Shown: positions 46,915 to 56,834, numbered from the stretch's first letter. The stretch is DNA of 64,000 bases from Stanieria cyanosphaera PCC 7437 (GCF_000317575.1 NC_019748.1:1256001-1320000), one strand, 5' to 3'. Made by a program: numbers and translations. Notes: a model not told the origin generated them from the letters alone.

Positions 46915-47973
46915 ATGACTATAGCAGTAGGACGCGCTCCAGCAAGTAGAGGATGGTTTGATGTCCTCGATGACTGGCTCAAGCGCGATCGCTTTGTCTT
47001 CGTAGGTTGGTCAGGAATATTACTATTCCCCTGCGCATACCTAGCCCTAGGAGGCTGGTTAACAGGAACAACCTTCGTGACATCTTGGTACACCCACGGT
47101 TTAGCAAGCTCATATTTAGAAGGATGTAACTTCCTCACCGTAGCAGTATCAACCCCAGCAGACAGCATGGGACACTCGTTACTGTTCCTGTGGGGACCAG
47201 AAGCAAACTGGGACTTCACTCGTTGGTGTCAAATCGGAGGCTTGTGGCCATTTGTAGCTCTGCACGGAGCATTTGGTTTGATCGGCTTCATGCTGCGTCA
47301 GTTTGAAATCGCTCGCTTAGTAGGAATTAGACCTTACAACGCGATCGCGTTTTCGGCACCAATCGCAGTATTTGTCAGCGTATTCTTAATGTATCCCTTG
47401 GGACAATCGTCGTGGTTCTTTGCACCCAGTTTTGGAGTAGCAGGAATCTTTAGATTCATTCTGTTTGTCCAAGGATTCCACAACTTTACCCTCAACCCGT
47501 TCCACATGATGGGAGTAGCAGGAGTACTAGGAGGAGCATTATTGTGCGCCATTCACGGAGCAACAGTAGAAAACACCCTGTTTGAAGACGGAGATGGAGC
47601 AAACACCTTCAAAGCGTTTGAACCAACCCAAGCAGAAGAAACCTACAGTATGGTAACTGCCAATCGTTTCTGGTCACAAATCTTTGGGATTGCCTTCTCC
47701 AACAAACGTTGGTTACACTTCTTCATGCTGTTTGTACCCGTAACAGGATTATGGATGGCAAGCATTGGGATTATTGGCATTGCGCTCAACTTAAGGGCAT
47801 ATGACTTTGTTTCTCAAGAATTGAGAGCAGCAGAAGACCCAGAGTTTGAGACATTCTACACCAAGAATATTCTGCTCAACGAAGGTCTCAGAGCCTGGAT
47901 GGCAACTCAAGACCAACCCCACGAAAACTTTGAATTCCCAGAGGAGGTTCTACCACGTGGTAACGCTCTCTAA
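46915..47973 (+). CDS. psbD: Photosystem II D2 protein
   Basis: A 352-residue PSII reaction-centre core subunit. It is fully conserved from [32 protein letters not shown] through [28 protein letters not shown] (His for chlorophyll and iron) to the end [12 protein letters not shown]. Five TM helices are expected. GAGG ten bases upstream of the ATG is the ribosome site. psbC starts inside its last codons, so the two are co-translated. Codon use is more GC-rich at third positions than in neighbours, as in highly expressed genes. Confidence 0.99.
   Translation: MTIAVGRAPASRGWFDVLDDWLKRDRFVFVGWSGILLFPCAYLALGGWLTGTTFVTSWYTHGLASSYLEGCNFLTVAVSTPADSMGHSLLFLWGPEANWDFTRWCQIGGLWPFVALHGAFGLIGFMLRQFEIARLVGIRPYNAIAFSAPIAVFVSVFLMYPLGQSSWFFAPSFGVAGIFRFILFVQGFHNFTLNPFHMMGVAGVLGGALLCAIHGATVENTLFEDGDGANTFKAFEPTQAEETYSMVTANRFWSQIFGIAFSNKRWLHFFMLFVPVTGLWMASIGIIGIALNLRAYDFVSQELRAAEDPEFETFYTKNILLNEGLRAWMATQDQPHENFEFPEEVLPRGNAL
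47941..47947 (+). promoter_or_regulatory. Ribosome binding site that fixes the psbC GTG start
   Basis: GAGGAGG within the psbD coding sequence lies nine bases before the GTG at 47957, and no in-frame ATG lies near it. Confidence 0.85.
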
Positions 47974-49339
47974 TCCTGCATACGGTAGCGGTCGCGACCA
48001 AGATTCAACCGGATTTGCCTGGTGGGCTGGTAATGCTCGTTTAATCAATCTTTCCGGTAAACTTTTAGGTGCGCACGTAGCGCACGCTGGCTTAATTGTC
48101 TTCTGGACTGGAGCAATGACTATTTTTGAAGTTGCTCACTATGTTCCAGAAAAACCAATGTACGAACAAGGGATGATTTTAATTCCTCACCTAGCTACTT
48201 TAGGTTGGGGAGTTGGTCCTGGTGGAGAAGTAATTGATACTTATCCTTATTTTGTTATTGGTGTTTTACACTTAATTTCTTCTGCGGTTCTTGGTTTAGG
48301 TGGTATTTACCACGCTATTCGCGGACCCGAAGTTTTAGAAGAATATTCCAGTTTCTTTGGTTATGACTGGAAAGACAAAAACCAAATGACCAATATTATT
48401 GGTTACCACTTAATCCTTTTAGGATGTGGTGCTTTCTTGTTGGTATTTAAAGCCATGTTCTTCGGTGGAGTCTACGATACTTGGGCTCCTGGTGGCGGAG
48501 ACGTTCGTGTTATTACCAATCCAACCCTGAATCCTGCTGTGATTTTTGGTTATCTAACTAAAGCACCTTTTGGTGGTGAAGGTTGGATTGTTGGTGTTAA
48601 CAACATGGAAGACATCATTGGTGGTCACATTTGGGTCGGCTTGATCTGTATTGCTGGTGGTGTTTGGCACATTTTGACCAAGCCTTTTGGTTGGGCTCGT
48701 CGTGCTTTGATTTGGTCTGGTGAAGCTTATCTTTCTTATAGTATCGGTGCTGTGTCTTTAATGTCCTTCATCGCTGCTTGTTTTATTTGGTTTAACAACA
48801 CTGCTTACCCCAGTGAGTTTTATGGACCTACTAACGCAGAAGCTTCTCAAGCTCAAGCATTTACCTTCCTAGCTCGCGACCAACAAATGGGTGCTAATAT
48901 TGGTTCTGCTCAAGGTCCTACTGGTCTTGGTAAATACCTAATGCGTTCTCCCACTGGTGAAATTATTCTTGGTGGTGAAACTATGCGTTTCTGGGATTTC
49001 CGTGGTCCTTGGTTAGAACCCATGCGTGGTCCTAATGGTATTGATTTAGACAAAATCAGAAATGACATTCAACCTTGGCAGTTACGTCGTGCTGCTGAGT
49101 ATATGACTCATGCACCTAACGCTTCTCTAAACTCTGTAGGCGGTATTATTACTGAGTCTAACTCTTTCAACTTTGTTAATATCCGTCAATGGTTAGCTTC
49201 TTTCCAATTTGTGATGGCTTTCTTCTTCTTAGTTGGTCATCTCTGGCACGCTGGTCGTGCAAGGGCTGCTGCTGGTGGATTTGAAAAAGGTATTGACCGC
49301 GAAACTGAACCAGTACTGGCTATGCCTGACCTAGACTAA
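47957..49339 (+). CDS. psbC: Photosystem II CP43 chlorophyll protein
   Basis: A 460-residue inner antenna protein of PSII. It starts at GTG ([22 protein letters not shown]), overlapping psbD by 17 bases, the usual cyanobacterial arrangement. Six TM helices with chlorophyll-binding His pairs are present, along with the large lumenal loop with [15 protein letters not shown] and the Mn-cluster contact region [23 protein letters not shown]. It ends [19 protein letters not shown]. Longer in-frame openings upstream run inside psbD and are not used. Confidence 0.98.
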   Translation: MVTLSNPAYGSGRDQDSTGFAWWAGNARLINLSGKLLGAHVAHAGLIVFWTGAMTIFEVAHYVPEKPMYEQGMILIPHLATLGWGVGPGGEVIDTYPYFVIGVLHLISSAVLGLGGIYHAIRGPEVLEEYSSFFGYDWKDKNQMTNIIGYHLILLGCGAFLLVFKAMFFGGVYDTWAPGGGDVRVITNPTLNPAVIFGYLTKAPFGGEGWIVGVNNMEDIIGGHIWVGLICIAGGVWHILTKPFGWARRALIWSGEAYLSYSIGAVSLMSFIAACFIWFNNTAYPSEFYGPTNAEASQAQAFTFLARDQQMGANIGSAQGPTGLGKYLMRSPTGEIILGGETMRFWDFRGPWLEPMRGPNGIDLDKIRNDIQPWQLRRAAEYMTHAPNASLNSVGGIITESNSFNFVNIRQWLASFQFVMAFFFLVGHLWHAGRARAAAGGFEKGIDRETEPVLAMPDLD

Positions 49340-49379
49340 AAATGGGTTTTGGTATTGTCAATTATTAACAAGTAAGATA

Positions 49380-49404
49380 AGCTCCTGTTTTTATAGCAGG
49401 AGCT
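49380..49404 (+). terminator. Terminator hairpin of psbD-psbC
   Basis: AGCTCCTG and CAGGAGCT form a perfect 8-bp stem, followed by AATTTGTTT. It lies 40 bases after the psbC stop. Confidence 0.75.
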
Positions 49405-49434
49405 AATTTGTTTAACAAATTGATTTAAAAAATA

Positions 49435-50097
49435 ATGACTCAGCAAAATTTAGAATATCTTGCTCATCAACTTGAAAGTTCTAATTCTCGCGATCGCATG
49501 CTTGCCTTAGCTTCATTACGAGAAGTCGCGTCTGAAGATGCTGTTCCTTTAATTAAAAAAGTACTTTACGATCAAAACATTCCCGTTCGTTCGATGGCAG
49601 TTTTTGCACTCGGAATCAAATCTACAGAAGAATGCTACGGTATTTTAGTTCAATTATTGGAAACAGAGGAAGATTACGGCATTAGGGCTGATGCTGCTGG
49701 AGCTTTAGGTTATTTGGGAGATATCCGAGCTTTTGAACCTTTAAGCAGAGCTTTTTATGAAGATACTAATTGGTTAGTACGTTTTAGTGCAGCAGTTTCA
49801 TTAGGTAATCTTCAAGATTTACGAGCCAAAGATCTTTTAATTGAAGCTTTAGATAGTGAAGAAATAGTTTTACAACAAGCAGCGATCGCTGCTTTGGGAG
49901 AAATCAAAGCTATTGAAGCCATTGAGCATATCCTTCGTTTTGTCTCTTCAGAAGACTGGTTAGTTAGGCAAAGATTAGCACAGGCTTTAGGCAATTTACC
50001 TTCACAGAAAAGTATTTCTGCTCTCAAGTTTTTAGCTAAAGACAGTCATCCTCAAGTAAGTCAAGCTGCTATGATTTCTCTACAGCGAATAAGTTAA
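49435..50097 (+). CDS. HEAT-repeat protein (NblB/CpcE-lyase-like)
   Basis: A 220-residue all-helical protein of about six HEAT repeats, for example YGIRADAAGALGYLGDIRAFEPL and WLVRFSAAVSLGNLQDLRAKDLL. Cyanobacterial proteins of this type include CpcE/CpcF lyase subunits and NblB, which acts in phycobilisome degradation. The next gene is a bilin-lyase-like protein 47 bases away, which favours a phycobilisome-related role. Which member it is cannot be decided from motifs alone. Confidence 0.8.
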   Translation: MTQQNLEYLAHQLESSNSRDRMLALASLREVASEDAVPLIKKVLYDQNIPVRSMAVFALGIKSTEECYGILVQLLETEEDYGIRADAAGALGYLGDIRAFEPLSRAFYEDTNWLVRFSAAVSLGNLQDLRAKDLLIEALDSEEIVLQQAAIAALGEIKAIEAIEHILRFVSSEDWLVRQRLAQALGNLPSQKSISALKFLAKDSHPQVSQAAMISLQRIS

Positions 50098-50144
50098 AAG
50101 TATTTAATTAAACCTCATTAGTTTGTCAAAGTTACTAATTTTTT

Positions 50145-50705
50145 ATGAAAATAAGTGAATTTATCAATTTAAGCGTAGGCGAGTGGTTTAGTCAACGAAC
50201 CAATTATAATCTCAATCAACAAACAGCAGAAAACGCTAAAGCTAATCTGACAATTGAATTATTAGAAGCGAATCATCCTCAAATCACACCAATTTGTCAG
50301 CAACATCAACTTGATAGTAATTTAATCGTAGGTAGTTTAAAACATAGCTGGGATAATTCAGTTGATTGGGGTAAGCCGAAACAACAAGGTTCGGCTTTAA
50401 TTATTTTTCTGGCTGAGGAAGATAATACTGAGCAAGGTAAAATAATTCAAATAGCTACAGGAACTAATTCAGGTGTTAGTTTTGGTCAATATTTACTTGC
50501 TCAAGACCAAGCTTTGACTTTAACTCTTAAAATGGAACAGATTGAAGCTCAAGAACGTCTTTGGTTTGCCAGCGACAATTTAAGACTTAGAACAACTATG
50601 GTCAAAGAATCTACAGGGACAATGCAAACCGCATTCTATTCCGAAATTCGTAAAATAACCCAAAAAACTCAGTCAATTCCCACAAATGCTGCGACTAACG
50701 CTTAA
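50145..50705 (+). CDS. CpcS/CpeS-family phycobiliprotein lyase
   Basis: A 186-residue lipocalin-like protein. It has an ISEFINLSVGEWFSQRTNY start (WxSQRT is diagnostic), a GSLKHSWDNSVDWGKPKQQGSALIIF strand and RLWFASDNLRLRTTMV, a conserved bilin-binding region. These lyases attach phycocyanobilin to Cys-84-type sites of phycobiliproteins, often as a CpcS/CpcU pair; which one this is cannot be told. It runs with the HEAT gene after psbD-psbC, so it fits an antenna-assembly cluster. Confidence 0.87.
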   Translation: MKISEFINLSVGEWFSQRTNYNLNQQTAENAKANLTIELLEANHPQITPICQQHQLDSNLIVGSLKHSWDNSVDWGKPKQQGSALIIFLAEEDNTEQGKIIQIATGTNSGVSFGQYLLAQDQALTLTLKMEQIEAQERLWFASDNLRLRTTMVKESTGTMQTAFYSEIRKITQKTQSIPTNAATNA

Positions 50706-51104
50706 ATGTTCGTTATTAGGGGTTGACTAGAAAGGAAGTAAGTTCTAGGGCTGCCAACCTTCCTTTCTACAATTATTGGTATTGAAAATATTCATTATTG
50801 ATCTAATTACCAGATGTAAAGTTATATTAATCACAATAGTAATTAATCTTGATTACTAAACTATTGGAAGCAACCGAAATGTATAACGAATAATCTTTAG
50901 TAACAAAGTAGTTTACTGTGCAAGCTCATTGGCAAGAAGTTTGCTTGGCGATCTACTCCGCATCTGACGAAAGCGATCGCAGTTACCTATGATAATATTC
51001 TGAATAATTTATTTAAGTAGGATTCAGAAAATCGATTTTAAACTTTGTTATTACTAGCAAAAGTAAATCAATCTGAATTCTTCGTGGTGGAGGAGTTTAA
51101 AAGA
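50706..51104. other. Intergenic with inverted repeat
   Basis: TAGAAAGGAAG (50728-50738) and CTTCCTTTCTA (50759-50769) are perfect 11-bp inverted repeats around a 20-base loop, probably a terminator of the lyase gene without a T-run. The remaining 330 bases hold a HIP1 site and the oxidoreductase leader; no gene was seen. Confidence 0.55.
51089..51095 (+). promoter_or_regulatory. Ribosome binding site deciding a GTG start
   Basis: GGAGGAG lies nine bases before the GTG at 51105, the best translation start of the oxidoreductase gene. Longer in-frame openings from TTG 51045 lack such a site. Confidence 0.65.
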
Positions 51105-52196
51105 GTGCAAGATCATAATCATCAAAACAATCAAGATTATCCTATATCGAGAAATCATTCTCAACCAATCCGTATGGGAGTCATTGGGGTTGGTAACATG
51201 GGACAACATCACGCTCGTGTTCTCGGTTTGCTCAAAGATATTGAACTAGTTGGAATCTCTGATATCAATTTTGAAAGAGGATTAGATATTGCTAGCAAAT
51301 ATCGCGCTCGCTTTTTTGAGAATTATCGAGATCTTTTACCTCATGTTGATGCTGTTTGTATTGCTGTTCCGACTCGATTACATCATCAAGTAGGAATAGA
51401 TTGTTTACAAGCAGGAGTTCATACTCTAATTGAAAAACCAATTGCAGCTTCTCTTGCCGAAGCCGAGTCTTTAGTTAATGTAGCAGCCGAAGCCAATTGT
51501 ATTTTACAAGTAGGTCATATTGAGCGATTCAATCCAGCTTTTCAAGAATTAAGTAAAGTCTTAAAAACAGAGGAGTTGTTAGCAGTAGAAGTTCGTCGTA
51601 TGAGTCCTTATTCTCAAAGAGCTAACGATGTCTCTGTCGTTTTAGATTTAATGATTCATGACCTTGATTTACTCTTAGAGTTAACTGCTGCACCAGTCAC
51701 TAAACTGACAGCTAGTGGTAGTAGTGCTGCTAATTCTGGTTATCTAGACTATGTGACAGCAACTTTAAGTTTTGCTAATGGAGTTGTAGCTACTCTTACA
51801 GCTAGTAAGGTAACCCATCGTAAAATCCGAACCTTGTCTGCTCATTGTCAAGATTCTTTGGTGGAAACAGATTTTTTAAACAATGAAATTTTAATTCATC
51901 GTCAAACCAAAGCTAACTACACAACTGAAAGAGGACAAGTATTATATCGACAAAATGGCTTGATCGAAAAAGTACAGACTAGTAACATTGAACCTTTACA
52001 CGCAGAATTAGAACACTTTGTTAACTGTATTAGAGGTGGTAATCAACCTTCGGTAGGCGGTCAACAAGCAATTAAAGCTTTACGATTAGCAAGTTTAATT
52101 GAACAAATGGCACTTGATGGTCAAGCTTGGCATCATTCAGATTGGAAATATCAAGCGATTAATAGTCCAACCGCTACTGTATCTTCCACACCATAA
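51105..52196 (+). CDS. Gfo/Idh/MocA-family oxidoreductase
   Basis: An NAD(P)-dependent sugar-type dehydrogenase of 363 residues. The Rossmann start is PIRMGVIGVGNMGQHHARVL. DAVCIAVPTRLHHQVGIDCLQAGVHTLIEKPIAASLAEAE carries the EKP motif. GHIERFNPAF and DLMIHDLDLLLELT supply the catalytic-domain His and Asp. Related enzymes modify UDP-sugars (WlbA-like) or inositols; the substrate is unknown. GTG is chosen over TTG 51045 because of the upstream GGAGGAG. It is followed by a strong terminator. Confidence 0.88.
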   Translation: MQDHNHQNNQDYPISRNHSQPIRMGVIGVGNMGQHHARVLGLLKDIELVGISDINFERGLDIASKYRARFFENYRDLLPHVDAVCIAVPTRLHHQVGIDCLQAGVHTLIEKPIAASLAEAESLVNVAAEANCILQVGHIERFNPAFQELSKVLKTEELLAVEVRRMSPYSQRANDVSVVLDLMIHDLDLLLELTAAPVTKLTASGSSAANSGYLDYVTATLSFANGVVATLTASKVTHRKIRTLSAHCQDSLVETDFLNNEILIHRQTKANYTTERGQVLYRQNGLIEKVQTSNIEPLHAELEHFVNCIRGGNQPSVGGQQAIKALRLASLIEQMALDGQAWHHSDWKYQAINSPTATVSSTP

Positions 52197-52231
52197 CTTT
52201 TGTAGTTGTGGAAAATAAAATTTTAAACACT

Positions 52232-52260
52232 GATGGATAACAAAACGCTATCCATCTTTT
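52232..52260 (+). terminator. Intrinsic terminator of the oxidoreductase gene
   Basis: GATGGATA and TATCCATC form a perfect 8-bp stem with a T4 tail. It also separates this gene from the converging CHAT gene. Confidence 0.8.
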
Positions 52261-52272
52261 AATTTTTAAGCG

Positions 52273-54648
52273 TTAGTTCCAATTACCAACTAAAGTAAAA
52301 GATGACCAGAAATAAGGATGAGAAAAACTCAAGTTTCCTTTGGGAAATTCTGCGGGAAGCTCAAGAGAATTTCCATTAGATAACTGTAATTTGCCATTAT
52401 CAACAACTACTTGTCCTTTAAGCATTTTTAATTGAGTTTGTCGTAAAGCCTCAGCTTTGATTAAAGAGTCACTTAATTCATCATAAAATTCACTCATCAA
52501 AGCCAAAGTTCCTAAATCACTAACATACCAAAGACTTGCTAAGGTAGATTTTACTCCAGCTTGTACCGCTAAACCAGCAAAACCTAATTCTGCTTTTTCG
52601 TTACCTATAGCAGTCTGACAAGCACTCAATACTAACAATTCGACAGGTGCGCTTTGAGTAGTATTCCAGCCTAATTCGTCAGAAATTTCTCTTAATTGAG
52701 GTAATTTTAACTTCTGGTCATAGAATTGAATATAAGAATCTTGAAACTCTCCAGCAAGAAATTCTGCATGAGTACCTAAATGAATAATTCTAAAAGGGCG
52801 GGCGCGAAGATTTTGGGTTTTGAAATTATTAACGGTGAATTGTTCGTTGAGAAATAATTCCCCTTGACGAGGATTGCTAATTACGTTTTGTAATTCTATT
52901 GGCATGGTAGGAAGTGGAAATTGATCTTTGAATTTTGAAGCTCCCATTGCCAAAATTGGACTCTGACTTACATCAACGTAACGAGTATCAGTTAAACCAA
53001 AACTAGGCACTAACGCAACCGCATATTTTTCAATTAAAAATTGTTTGCCATCATAAAGTGCAGCAATAGGGATCAATCTTAACCCAGAATCCATCGAGAA
53101 AACTAAAACATCGACCTGATTAGCTTTTAATTCAGCTTCTAAAGGAGCGATGAGCCATTGATAAAGTTGTTGAGAAGTTTTGAGATAGTTAGTTTGGTTA
53201 ATTTTTCTTGAATTACCAATTTCAGAGCGAAATTTTTTCGCTGTGTCAAGGACAGTTTGTCGAGATGTATCATGTACAGTACGACGTAGTGCTAGTGGTT
53301 GTCGAGGTTGCGACCATTTATTACTGTTATTTTTGTTTGAAGCAGTCTCAGAATTAGGGTTACTAGCAGATTCTGGTAAACTAGGTAACACGGCAAAGGC
53401 TTCTAATTGATTAGATTGAACTGAAATGTTAATAAAAGCAGCTTTTTTACCTGTTTGTTGCCATAATTGTCCTAATCTTTGAGAAATTTCTTGAACTGAA
53501 GGAGTTTGACCATAAAGTTGTGTTCCAGAATAACCAACTAACTGAGTTGCTTGTAATTCTTCTTGGAGTTGAATAGCTATTTCTGGAGTTGATTGTTGTA
53601 CTTGTACTTCATAAGCAAGGCGATCTATTTCTCCTTCAAAATCTGACTGTTTTTGGTTATTTTCGGACTTTTCTTCGGGTTTTTTTTCTTGTTCGGCGAC
53701 TTCTTCAGTTTCAGCAGAAGTTTCACTTTCTTCCTTTTGTGTTAAGGATTGATTACTTCTTTCTGTTGTGTTTGTTTCTGTTTTTGAATCAATATCGCTG
53801 GTTAAATTTTCTTCATCGGTGTCTGCAAGATTATCTTGATTTGAGTTGCCAGGACTTTTGATATTCGGTTGAGTGGGAGTTTCCGTTGTCGCAGGATTCT
53901 CAACTACTTCTGGTTGGGTGGGAGTTTCCGTTGTCGCAGGATTCTCAACTACTTCTGGTTGGGTGGGAGTTTCCGTTGTCGCAGGATTCTCAACTACTTC
54001 TGGTTGGGTTGGAGTTTCGGTGGCAGGAGTTTCAACTACTTCTGGTTGGGTTGGAGTTTCGGTGGCAGGATTCTCAACTACTTCTGGTTGGGTGGAAGTT
54101 TCGGTGGCAGGATTCTCAACTACTTCTGGTTGAGTGGGAGTTTGGGTGGTTGGAGTTTCAACTACTTCTGGTTGGGTGGGAGTTTCCGTTGTCGCAGGAG
54201 TTTCAACTACTTCTGGTTGGGTGGGAGTTTGGGTGGTTGGAGTTTCAACTACTTCTGGTTGGGTGGGAGTTTCCGTTGTCGCAGGAGTTTCAACTACTTC
54301 TGGTTGGGTGGGAGTTTGGGTGGTTGGAGTTTCAACTACTTCTGGTTGGGTGGGAGTTTCCGTTGTCGCAGGATTCTCAACTACTTCTGGTTGGGTGGAA
54401 GTTTCGGTGGCAGGAGTTTCAACTACTTCTGGTTGAGTGGGAGTTTGGGTGGTTGGAGTTTCAACATTAGGTTCTTGTTCAACAACTGTTGTGTTGTCTG
54501 TACTTGATGGTTGATTAGGAATGACTTCTACAGGATTAGGTCCTGTAATATCAGACATATTACCAGTTTGAGGCAAAACCGAGTCAGCCAATACAATAAT
54601 AGAGCTAGAAATTAAACTAATTTGAAGAATTAAGTGAGATAGTTTCAT
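52273..54648 (-). CDS. Secreted CHAT-domain protein with proline-rich repeats
   Basis: A 791-residue exported protein. It has a signal peptide MKLSHLILQISLISSSIIVLADSVLPQ, 13 repeats of a TPTQPEVVETPAT-type unit (about 65-265), an acidic Glu/Lys/Ser linker, then a CHAT domain. The catalytic dyad of this caspase-like peptidase family is intact: H627 in HLGTHAEF and C677 in LSACQTA. The terminal strand FWSSFTLVGNW is also kept. CHAT proteins cleave target proteins and in bacteria often act in defence or cell death, but this one is predicted in the periplasm or outside. It follows the barrel gene by 42 bases, so the two are probably cotranscribed. Confidence 0.88.
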   Translation of the reverse strand: MKLSHLILQISLISSSIIVLADSVLPQTGNMSDITGPNPVEVIPNQPSSTDNTTVVEQEPNVETPTTQTPTQPEVVETPATETSTQPEVVENPATTETPTQPEVVETPTTQTPTQPEVVETPATTETPTQPEVVETPTTQTPTQPEVVETPATTETPTQPEVVETPTTQTPTQPEVVENPATETSTQPEVVENPATETPTQPEVVETPATETPTQPEVVENPATTETPTQPEVVENPATTETPTQPEVVENPATTETPTQPNIKSPGNSNQDNLADTDEENLTSDIDSKTETNTTERSNQSLTQKEESETSAETEEVAEQEKKPEEKSENNQKQSDFEGEIDRLAYEVQVQQSTPEIAIQLQEELQATQLVGYSGTQLYGQTPSVQEISQRLGQLWQQTGKKAAFINISVQSNQLEAFAVLPSLPESASNPNSETASNKNNSNKWSQPRQPLALRRTVHDTSRQTVLDTAKKFRSEIGNSRKINQTNYLKTSQQLYQWLIAPLEAELKANQVDVLVFSMDSGLRLIPIAALYDGKQFLIEKYAVALVPSFGLTDTRYVDVSQSPILAMGASKFKDQFPLPTMPIELQNVISNPRQGELFLNEQFTVNNFKTQNLRARPFRIIHLGTHAEFLAGEFQDSYIQFYDQKLKLPQLREISDELGWNTTQSAPVELLVLSACQTAIGNEKAELGFAGLAVQAGVKSTLASLWYVSDLGTLALMSEFYDELSDSLIKAEALRQTQLKMLKGQVVVDNGKLQLSNGNSLELPAEFPKGNLSFSHPYFWSSFTLVGNWN
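53866..54480 (-). repeat. Coding repeat array, 13 units of 42-45 bp
   Basis: Units encode T(P/S)TQPEVVE(T/N)P(A/T)T(Q/TE). They vary in length by one codon (14-15 residues) and come as two alternating types. The region would form a stiff, proline-rich stalk. It also creates open frames on the other strand, which are not genes. Confidence 0.9.
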
Positions 54649-54690
54649 AGTTTTTTCTGGATAATATTAAATTTAGATACTAATTAAAAA

Positions 54691-55650
54691 CTAAAAAGAA
54701 ATACTGTAACCAACTCCAAGAATTACTCTTCCTCCATCTCCTGCTGCACCAGTAACATCTGTGACCGCCGGTACAATTACTAACGGTATATTCCGAAAAG
54801 GTACTACAGAAACTCCGATAGTCAAATCTTGACCAGTCCATTCAGTAATTAGATTGATTGGTTCGATTACTCTAACTGCTAGACTACCAAATATACCTAC
54901 GGATTCAACGCCATTATCAATATCTTCTTCTAAGCGAAATTGTCCACCTCCAATCCCTACAGAAGCATAAATTTCACTAAAGGGTTTACTTCGGTCTTGT
55001 TGAAGAACTAATCTTTTAGTTGTAACTCCATAAACTGAAGAACCACCGTCCGTATTTCCCCAGGTTGCTATTCCTTGGACACCTGTAGCGACACTAAAAT
55101 CACTAGGTAATCTTCGATGTAACTTAAGATTAATTGCTCCGTCTCGAAATGGATCGCTAACATCAACGAGACTAACACCTAGCTGTACACCAATGTTTTT
55201 TTGAGGATTACCCAATCCAAAGCCTAAACCAATTACACCATCAGCATCGTTTTTAAAACGGACTCTTTCTTGAAATCCAACCCCAATTCCTGCGTTACCT
55301 GCTGCTGCCCCATAACCTGAAGGATTAATAATTGTAATACTGGGAGCAGCCCGATAAGATCTTCTATAAGTGGGAATACGTAGAGGGATGCGAGTTGGTT
55401 CAAATTGTTGTTCTCCTTGGTTAGGAATTCTACGCAAGGCAGGAGAACCAGAACTATTTGATGCAGTAATAGATTTAGTTAATTGACAAGATTGCTCTGG
55501 AGCTATTTGACGATTTTTTGAATGTTTTTTTACTTCAGATAGGTTACAGTCTAATTCTTGAGCATGGGTTTTATTAGTAAATAATAAAATATTTAAGGTA
55601 TTTAGTATCGCTAAACTTAGGCATATACAGTGTAATTTTGTTAGTTTCAT
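54691..55650 (-). CDS. Predicted outer-membrane beta-barrel protein
   Basis: A 319-residue exported protein. The signal peptide ends KTHAQELDC, followed by a polar linker with two further Cys. From about residue 115 come alternating hydrophobic/polar strands with Gly and aromatic girdles (IGVGFQERVRFKN, VGIFGSLAVRVIEPINLITEWTG), and the protein ends GVGYSISF with a C-terminal Phe, the usual insertion signal of outer-membrane barrels. The family is not named. First gene of a two-gene unit with the secreted CHAT protein, so it could be its export channel or its anchor; this is inference. Confidence 0.75.
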   Translation of the reverse strand: MKLTKLHCICLSLAILNTLNILLFTNKTHAQELDCNLSEVKKHSKNRQIAPEQSCQLTKSITASNSSGSPALRRIPNQGEQQFEPTRIPLRIPTYRRSYRAAPSITIINPSGYGAAAGNAGIGVGFQERVRFKNDADGVIGLGFGLGNPQKNIGVQLGVSLVDVSDPFRDGAINLKLHRRLPSDFSVATGVQGIATWGNTDGGSSVYGVTTKRLVLQQDRSKPFSEIYASVGIGGGQFRLEEDIDNGVESVGIFGSLAVRVIEPINLITEWTGQDLTIGVSVVPFRNIPLVIVPAVTDVTGAAGDGGRVILGVGYSISF

Positions 55651-56175
55651 TATTGATGGTAGCTTTACTAAAAAAATATTTATGAGCCTAGCAATATTAT
55701 CTTAAATTTTTCGTATATTAATTGATTAAATTGTCTGATTATTTTAGGTTATTTGGCGGTTTTAATTAATGTAGAATTATAAATTTATTGGTTTATTACT
55801 TGAGGATATTTACGAGTAATATTATAAATTTCAGTATCATAATTGACATGATTATCAAAATAGTGGAAAAGTTTTTTAATCTGGATAAGTGAAGAGGAGT
55901 AAGCAGAGTAATATTTCCAAGCTTATTGATTCAAGAATATTATAAATATTCTACTTAAGTTAATTGTTACCAAATAAAATTTTTATGTCAAACTGGGATA
56001 AAAGTTTGGAGTTAATTTTTACTAAAATCAATTGTTTTTCTCCCATAAAGACAACACTAAAGATAATCTCGAATCAAAAATAAACTTTAAATTTATTTGG
56101 CTTTAAAACATTGAAACTAACTAATTAAACAACATTTTTATAATGATGCTGTTTGGTTTATATAGGTATAACAAG
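55651..56175. other. Intergenic, 525 bp, no gene seen
   Basis: Very AT-rich. It holds the promoter of the barrel-CHAT unit, not resolved. No repeats of the classes seen elsewhere. Confidence 0.4.
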
Positions 56176-56700
56176 TTACCAAGGCCACCAAGTTGGTTCA
56201 TAAGAAGTATCAGGCATACTAAAAACACCTCTGGTTCGACCGATCGCGACACATTCTAGAGGTTGTCGATTATCCAAAATACAAGTAGGGTCATAATTGG
56301 GATTAATACTGAATAACTCTTCACTGTTTTTTGCGTTACAATTGTCGTTTTCTTTGGCTACCAAACAAACTAGGTTACTTGTGTCTGTTTTTTGAATGGC
56401 AAAATATTTTTGCTGTTGTTGTTGAAACTGCGTTTGTAGCTTGGTTGCTACTTGTTGACAAACTTGAGCAGCAGATTGGTTAGAAACTAAGTATTCGGGA
56501 TGCCAAGTTATTAGGGGAGTAAGATTTACTTTGCCTGGAGTATAGGCAAACATAGTTGGTACACCATTCTGAGAGGAGCAAACAAAAGTCATGTCTGAAG
56601 CTAAAGCATTCTGACTGTAACTTTCTGTAGCTGGTAATGAGGTCGCGCCAAAAGCGATCGCACTAATCGTAAAGGTAGTTGAAATCGTTTTCCAAAACAT
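56176..56700 (-). CDS. COP23-domain exported protein
   Basis: A 174-residue secreted protein matching the COP23 family (named after a circadian oscillating protein in cyanobacteria). The signal peptide is MFWKTISTTFTISAIAFGATSLPATES, followed by MTFVCSSQNGVPTMFAYTPGKVNLTPLITWHPEYL, AAQVCQQVATKLQ and LVCLVAKENDNC with several paired Cys. It ends in a Pro/Trp-rich tail. The function of COP23 is unknown. It diverges from the CHAT-like gene at 56835 by 134 bases, so they share a promoter region and perhaps control. Confidence 0.85.
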   Translation of the reverse strand: MFWKTISTTFTISAIAFGATSLPATESYSQNALASDMTFVCSSQNGVPTMFAYTPGKVNLTPLITWHPEYLVSNQSAAQVCQQVATKLQTQFQQQQQKYFAIQKTDTSNLVCLVAKENDNCNAKNSEELFSINPNYDPTCILDNRQPLECVAIGRTRGVFSMPDTSYEPTWWPW

Positions 56701-56834
56701 GATTGACTATCTCCACAAACTATTTAAGTATATTTGACGATTAACAGTGTCTTATTGTTCATTATTTCATTAAATATTTCCTACCAGATCTTGATCGGTA
56801 TCAAATTTAATTTTTAACAAATACTTAGGTAACA

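Noticed and set aside
47846-47956. Longer psbC reading from inside psbD
   Set aside because: It would overlap psbD by more than 100 bases. The GTG at 47957 has an ideal ribosome site and matches known CP43 starts.
53869-54507. Three long plus-strand frames opposite the CHAT gene
   Set aside because: All come from the 42-45-bp coding repeats, which keep every frame open. No signal or family in the translations.
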